Positions 6,479 through 9,952 of a stretch of DNA of 9,952 nucleotides are shown here, piece after piece. A model generated the notes under the pieces. The model ran no database searches, had not been told where the DNA came from, and saw nothing but the letters and a program-made list of their open reading frames with translations. This DNA comes from Hydrogenophaga sp. GTDB taxonomy: Bacteria > Pseudomonadota > Gammaproteobacteria > Burkholderiales > Burkholderiaceae_C. Positions within the stretch are counted from its first letter, which is position 1. Every line of letters begins with the position of its first letter. The stretch is from NCBI GenBank assembly GCA_021154985.1, contig JAJNQE010000094.1, forward strand, positions 1 to 9,952. Reading direction: 5' to 3'. Position numbers and translations under genes: made by a program.

Positions 6479-7978
6479 TCAGGCCTTGGTGGTGCGGCGG
6501 GCCTTGGGTTTGGCGGATGGTGCGGCCACCTCGGACTGGTCGATCAGGTACTGCAGCAAGAGCGGCACGGGCCGCCCGGTCGAGCCTTTGGCCGCGCCGC
6601 TCTTCCACGCCGTGCCAGCAATGTCCAGGTGCGCCCAGGGCAGTTCGGTGGCGAACTTCTGCAGGAACTTGGCGGCCGTGATGGCACCGCCTGCGCGCCC
6701 GGCCACGTTGCCCATGTCGGCAAAGTTGGACTTGAGGCCTTCGGCGTAGTCGTCGTCCAGCGGCATGCGCCAGCACAGGTCAAGCGACTTGTCTCCGGCG
6801 CTGGTCAGTGCCTGCGCCAGGTCGTCACGTGCCGAGAACAGACCCGAGCGCACGCCGCCCAACGCGATCACGCAGGCGCCGGTGAGGGTGGCGATGTCGA
6901 CCACGCTGCGCGGCTTGAAGCGCGCGGCGTATGTCAGGGCGTCGCAGAGGATCAACCGGCCTTCGGCGTCGGTGTTGAGGATTTCGATGGTCTGCCCGCT
7001 CATGCTGGTGACCACATCGCCGGGCTTCACCGCCTGCCCGTCGGGCATGTTTTCGCAACTGGGGATGAGACCGACCACGTTGATCGCCGGCTTGAGTTCG
7101 GCCAGCGCGGCGAAAGTGCCGAGCACGCTGGCGGCACCACCCATGTCGAACTTCATTTCGTCCATCTCGGCCGCTGGCTTGATGGAGATGCCCCCGGTGT
7201 CGAAGGTGATGCCCTTGCCCACCAGCACCACCGGCGCTTCGCCCTTGGCACCACCGCTGTAGTGCATCACGATGAAGCGCAGCGGCTCCACCGAGCCGCG
7301 CGCGACCGAGAGGAACGAACCCATGCCGAGCGCTTCAACCTGTTTGGGGCCGAGCACATCGGTCTTGAAGCCAGGCTGGCGGCCGAGCTTGCGCGCGGCC
7401 TCGCCCAGCATGGTGGGGGTGGCGTGGTTGGCGGGGCGGTTGGCCCATTCCTTGGCAAATTCCACGCCCACCACCTGGGCCTTGCCGACGTTGAAGCCCC
7501 GCTGCACGTCGGCGGCTTTGGCGACACCCAGCACCACCTGCTTGACACTGCGAGCCTTCGCGCTGGGTTTGGTGGTGGTGTAGCAGTAGGTGGCGTCCGC
7601 GCAGGCCTGCATGGCGGCACGCACGGCGTCGTCGGTGGCGTCGATCAGGCTGAACACCACGCCGAGCTTCTGGACGCCGGGTTGCTTGAGCGAGCCCATG
7701 GCCGCCGACACCGCCTTGCGCACCGACGCGGCAGAGCCGTCGCCCGAGCGAACCAGCGTCACGCGAGAAGCCTTGAAACCTTCGGGCCTGTAGCACGCGA
7801 GCACTTTTGCCACACCGGCCTCAAGGTCTTTGTGCTCGACGGCTTGGGCCACCAGGCGGGTCAGCGCCTGGTCGGCGGACTTCAAAGTCGGGGTCGTGTC
7901 GGGCACCAGCACGAGCAGCGCGTCCACGGGCAGTTGGGCCGCTTGTGCAGCGCTCAGGGATTTGAGTTCGAAGTCCAT
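6479..7978 (-). CDS. pepA: leucyl aminopeptidase (cytosol aminopeptidase, M17)
   Basis: 499-residue M17 family aminopeptidase, a hexameric two-metal (Zn/Mn) enzyme that removes N-terminal residues from peptides in the cytoplasm. In E. coli PepA also binds DNA, in Xer recombination at cer and in carAB control. The C-terminal catalytic domain is complete: GKGITFDTGGISIKP gives metal ligands Lys255 and Asp260 and catalytic Lys267; DMGGAAS holds the next Asp ligand; NTDAEGR gives Asp337, Glu339 and catalytic Arg341. These match E. coli K270, D275, K282, D352, E354 and R356 with a constant shift of 15. The ATG at 7978 is preceded by AAGGAAA about 10 nt upstream. The tail after the conserved LLLQYLID is unusual, ending SAKPKARRTTKA, strongly basic. 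holC follows after 7 nt; lptF is divergent only 25 bp away. Confidence 0.96.
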   Translation of the reverse strand: MDFELKSLSAAQAAQLPVDALLVLVPDTTPTLKSADQALTRLVAQAVEHKDLEAGVAKVLACYRPEGFKASRVTLVRSGDGSAASVRKAVSAAMGSLKQPGVQKLGVVFSLIDATDDAVRAAMQACADATYCYTTTKPSAKARSVKQVVLGVAKAADVQRGFNVGKAQVVGVEFAKEWANRPANHATPTMLGEAARKLGRQPGFKTDVLGPKQVEALGMGSFLSVARGSVEPLRFIVMHYSGGAKGEAPVVLVGKGITFDTGGISIKPAAEMDEMKFDMGGAASVLGTFAALAELKPAINVVGLIPSCENMPDGQAVKPGDVVTSMSGQTIEILNTDAEGRLILCDALTYAARFKPRSVVDIATLTGACVIALGGVRSGLFSARDDLAQALTSAGDKSLDLCWRMPLDDDYAEGLKSNFADMGNVAGRAGGAITAAKFLQKFATELPWAHLDIAGTAWKSGAAKGSTGRPVPLLLQYLIDQSEVAAPSAKPKARRTTKA

Positions 7979-8003
7979 AATCGTGTTTTCCTTGTTGCAA
8001 TCG
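7979..8003. promoter_or_regulatory. 25-bp divergent gap between pepA and lptF
   Basis: This is the whole distance between the two start codons. It has the pepA ribosome site on the minus strand (AAGGAAA) but no clear Shine-Dalgarno for lptF on the plus strand. It is too short for two promoters, so at least one, and probably both, must lie inside the opposing coding sequence. Confidence 0.6.
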
Positions 8004-9122
8004 ATGTTATTTCATTCTTCCATCCGCAGAGAGCTGGCGCGCAGCTTCGGCGCCACCCTGGTGGTGCTCTTCACCATCGTGCTGACGATGCTGCTGATCC
8101 GCACACTCGGCCTCGCTTCGCGGGGCAGCGTGAACCCGCAAGAGATCGCGCTGGTGCTGGGCTACACCGTCATCGGCCGCATGCCCACCATCCTCACGCT
8201 GGCGCTGTTCGTGGCCATCGTCTTCACGCTCTCGCGCATGTACCGCGACAGCGAAATGATCATCTGGTTTTCCAGCGGGCGCTCGCTCGGGGGCTTTCTC
8301 GGTCCGGTGCTGCGGTTCTCGTGGCCGATCCTGGCGGTGATCACACTGATGGTGTTTTTCGTCTGGCCTTGGGCCAACCAGCAGACCGACAACCTGCGCA
8401 GCCGCTTTGAACGCCGCGGGGATCTGGAGCGCGTGGCGCCGGGTCAGTTCCAGGAGTCGTCCAGTGGCCGGCGCGTCTTCTTCATCGACAAGGACACGGC
8501 CGGCGGCACCGAGGGCCGCAACATCTTCATCTCCAGCACCGAGGACGACGGCCGCGAGACGGTCACCTCCGCCCGGTCGGGCCGCATCGAGTGGGTGAAT
8601 GACCAGCAGTTCTTGATGCTCAACAACGGACAGCGCCTGGAAACGGCGGCCGATGGCAGTGGCTTGAAGGTCAGCGAATTCCAGAGCTACGGCACACAGA
8701 TCGGGTCGAGCACGATCAGCGAACGCGGCGCCCAGCCACTCAAGTCGCGCAGCACGCTGCTGCTGATCACCGAGCCCAACCGCGCCAATCTCGGTGAGCT
8801 GGGTTGGCGCATCGGCATGGCGCTCACCGCGCTCAACTTCGTGCTGATCGCCCTGGCCACCACCGCGGGCAATCCGCGCGCGGGCCGGGGCGGCAACCTC
8901 TTCTTCACCCTCTTTTCGTTCGTGTTTTATTACAACCTGCTCAACCTGGGCCAGAGCTGGGTGGCCGGGGGTCTGGTGAGCCTGGGCGCCTTCATGCTGA
9001 TGCTGCACGGCGGTGTGTTCGTGCTGACCGTGCTCTGGCTGACCAAGCGGCACTACAACGCCAGCTTGCGCAGTTGGCTCAACAGCCGGCGCAACGAAAC
9101 CGCCCGGGGAGCCGCCGCATGA
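8004..9122 (+). CDS. lptF: LPS export ABC transporter permease LptF
   Basis: 372-residue inner-membrane permease (YjgP/YjgQ family) that with LptG and the ATPase LptB forms LptB2FG. This complex extracts lipopolysaccharide from the inner membrane and passes it to LptC and the LptA bridge. The sequence shows the family plan: three membrane segments near residues 15-36, 56-80 and 98-121, a periplasmic beta-jellyroll domain at about 125-265, then three more membrane segments near 275-300, 308-328 and 332-352. Recognisable stretches are MLFHSSIRRELARSF at the start and ALNFVLIALATTAGNPRAGR before the fifth segment. The ATG at 8004 fits the family start. No Shine-Dalgarno is evident, and in-frame TTG codons at 7992 and 7995 are possible but less likely alternatives. 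The stop overlaps the lptG start by four bases (ATGA), so the two are translationally coupled. Confidence 0.95.
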   Translation: MLFHSSIRRELARSFGATLVVLFTIVLTMLLIRTLGLASRGSVNPQEIALVLGYTVIGRMPTILTLALFVAIVFTLSRMYRDSEMIIWFSSGRSLGGFLGPVLRFSWPILAVITLMVFFVWPWANQQTDNLRSRFERRGDLERVAPGQFQESSSGRRVFFIDKDTAGGTEGRNIFISSTEDDGRETVTSARSGRIEWVNDQQFLMLNNGQRLETAADGSGLKVSEFQSYGTQIGSSTISERGAQPLKSRSTLLLITEPNRANLGELGWRIGMALTALNFVLIALATTAGNPRAGRGGNLFFTLFSFVFYYNLLNLGQSWVAGGLVSLGAFMLMLHGGVFVLTVLWLTKRHYNASLRSWLNSRRNETARGAAA

Positions 9123-9952
9123 GAACCATCCGGCGCCTGATCTACGGCGAGATCTTTGTGGCGGTGGGCTTCGTGCTGCTGGCCTTCCTGTCGCTGTTTT
9201 TCTTCTTCGACTTCGTGGACGAACTGCCGGCGCTGGGCAAGCCCTCCGCGCTCGACGCCAAGCTGATCTACGAAGTCCCGCACGCCCTGCTCTATGTGGC
9301 GTTGCTCATGCCCAGCCGGATCTACGAGCTGTTGCCCATTGCCGTGCTGATCGGCTCCGTCTTCGTGCTGGCAAGACTGGCGCAGGGTTCGGAGTACACC
9401 ATCCTGCGCACCAGTGGCCTTGGGCCATGGCGCGCGTTGCGCACCCTGCTGGGTCTGGGGGCGATTTTCGTGGTGCTCACCTTCGCCATCGGCGACTACC
9501 TCGCACCGATCTCGGACAAGACCGCGCAACTGCTCAAGGCGCGCTACCAGGGCAACATCAGCCTGGGGCAGACCGGGGCCTGGCTCAAGGAAAAGCAGCC
9601 GTACAGCAACTTCTCGGTCAACGTGGGGTCGATGTCGCCGCAAGGCGAACTGGGCAATGTGCGCGTCTTCGAGTTCAACAACCAGGGTTTCCTGGTGTCG
9701 ACACTGCGCGCGAGCACCGGGCAGATCGAGGCCGACGACTCCTGGACGCTGCGCCAGGTGCAACGCAGCGAATTCGATACCGCCGGGCAGACCTCGGCGC
9801 GCGTACTGCGGCAGAACCTCGAAACCTTCCGCTGGCCCAGCGAGATCAACGCCGAAATGGTGTCGGTCGCGCTGCTCAAGCCCGATCGCATGCGCACCGC
9901 CGACCTGTTCGGCTACATCCGCCACCTGGAGGCCAACGGCCAGACGGCGCAG
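9119..9952 (+). CDS. lptG: LPS export ABC transporter permease LptG, C-terminus cut by window edge
   Basis: First 278 codons of LptG, the second permease of LptB2FG; full proteins have roughly 360 residues, so the last part is outside the window. The start ATG overlaps the lptF stop in ATGA (9119-9122). The N-terminus MRTIRRLIYGEIFVAVGFVL is typical of the family. Membrane segments are visible near residues 10-32, 62-88 and 103-128, with the conserved PIAVLIGSVFVLARLAQGSEYTILRTSG-type region at about 73-100, whose SEYTILRTSG part is the likely LptB-facing coupling helix. The periplasmic jellyroll runs from about 130 to the window end, including QTGAWLKEK. The three C-terminal membrane segments are missing only because the window stops. 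No frameshift or internal stop is present. Confidence 0.95.
   Translation, partial: MRTIRRLIYGEIFVAVGFVLLAFLSLFFFFDFVDELPALGKPSALDAKLIYEVPHALLYVALLMPSRIYELLPIAVLIGSVFVLARLAQGSEYTILRTSGLGPWRALRTLLGLGAIFVVLTFAIGDYLAPISDKTAQLLKARYQGNISLGQTGAWLKEKQPYSNFSVNVGSMSPQGELGNVRVFEFNNQGFLVSTLRASTGQIEADDSWTLRQVQRSEFDTAGQTSARVLRQNLETFRWPSEINAEMVSVALLKPDRMRTADLFGYIRHLEANGQTAQ

Noticed and set aside
6629..8410. 593-codon plus-strand open frame
   Set aside because: Antisense to pepA and out of frame with lptF. Rich in His/Gly/Val/Asp with no domain; a G/C-bias artefact.
8007..9053. 348-codon minus-strand open frame, and a further 290-codon one at 9053-9925
   Set aside because: Mirror images of lptF and lptG; His/Gln/Glu/Arg-rich shadows without recognisable family features.

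Overview
The window looks like core chromosome of a high-GC betaproteobacterium in the Burkholderiales. Comamonadaceae (a Hydrogenophaga-like organism) is my best guess. This rests on the wording of the proteins, the strong G/C third-position bias and the lptG-lptF / pepA-holC arrangement; no 16S rRNA or species marker is present. I see no insertion sequence, phage gene, CRISPR array, toxin-antitoxin pair or other sign of recent transfer.

Layout from left to right. (1) Bases 1-1857, minus strand: the first 619 codons of a PLP-dependent Orn/Lys/Arg decarboxylase, whose C-terminus lies outside the window. (2) A 174-bp divergent gap, then a plus-strand group at 2032-3846: a short NfeD-like membrane protein, a QmcA-type SPFH/stomatin protein, and a cysteine-rich DUF2237 protein. 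A tRNA-Ser(GGA) with its own promoter and terminator follows at 3865-4013. (3) Convergent to these, a minus-strand hemerythrin-like (HHE) protein at 4046-4495. (4) A strong hairpin terminator at 4613-4640 ends a solitary branched-chain amino acid-type ABC substrate-binding lipoprotein (4662-5846, minus), which is preceded by a dyad-rich regulatory gap. (5) pepA-holC (minus, 6037-7978) runs divergently from lptF-lptG (plus, 8004 to the window end). LptF and LptG are the membrane half of the lipopolysaccharide export transporter. Only 25 bp separate the pepA and lptF start codons.

Functional themes: envelope biogenesis and membrane organisation (LptFG, NfeD/SPFH), amino-acid metabolism and uptake (decarboxylase, PepA, substrate-binding protein), replication (HolC), and oxygen, iron or stress handling (hemerythrin). 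Nearly all DNA is accounted for and no gene-free stretch exceeds 300 bp. I did not find a convincing new multi-gene system. The points most worth a second look are the uncharacterised DUF2237 protein beside the NfeD/SPFH pair, the nested dyads upstream of the substrate-binding protein, and the very tight pepA/lptF divergence.
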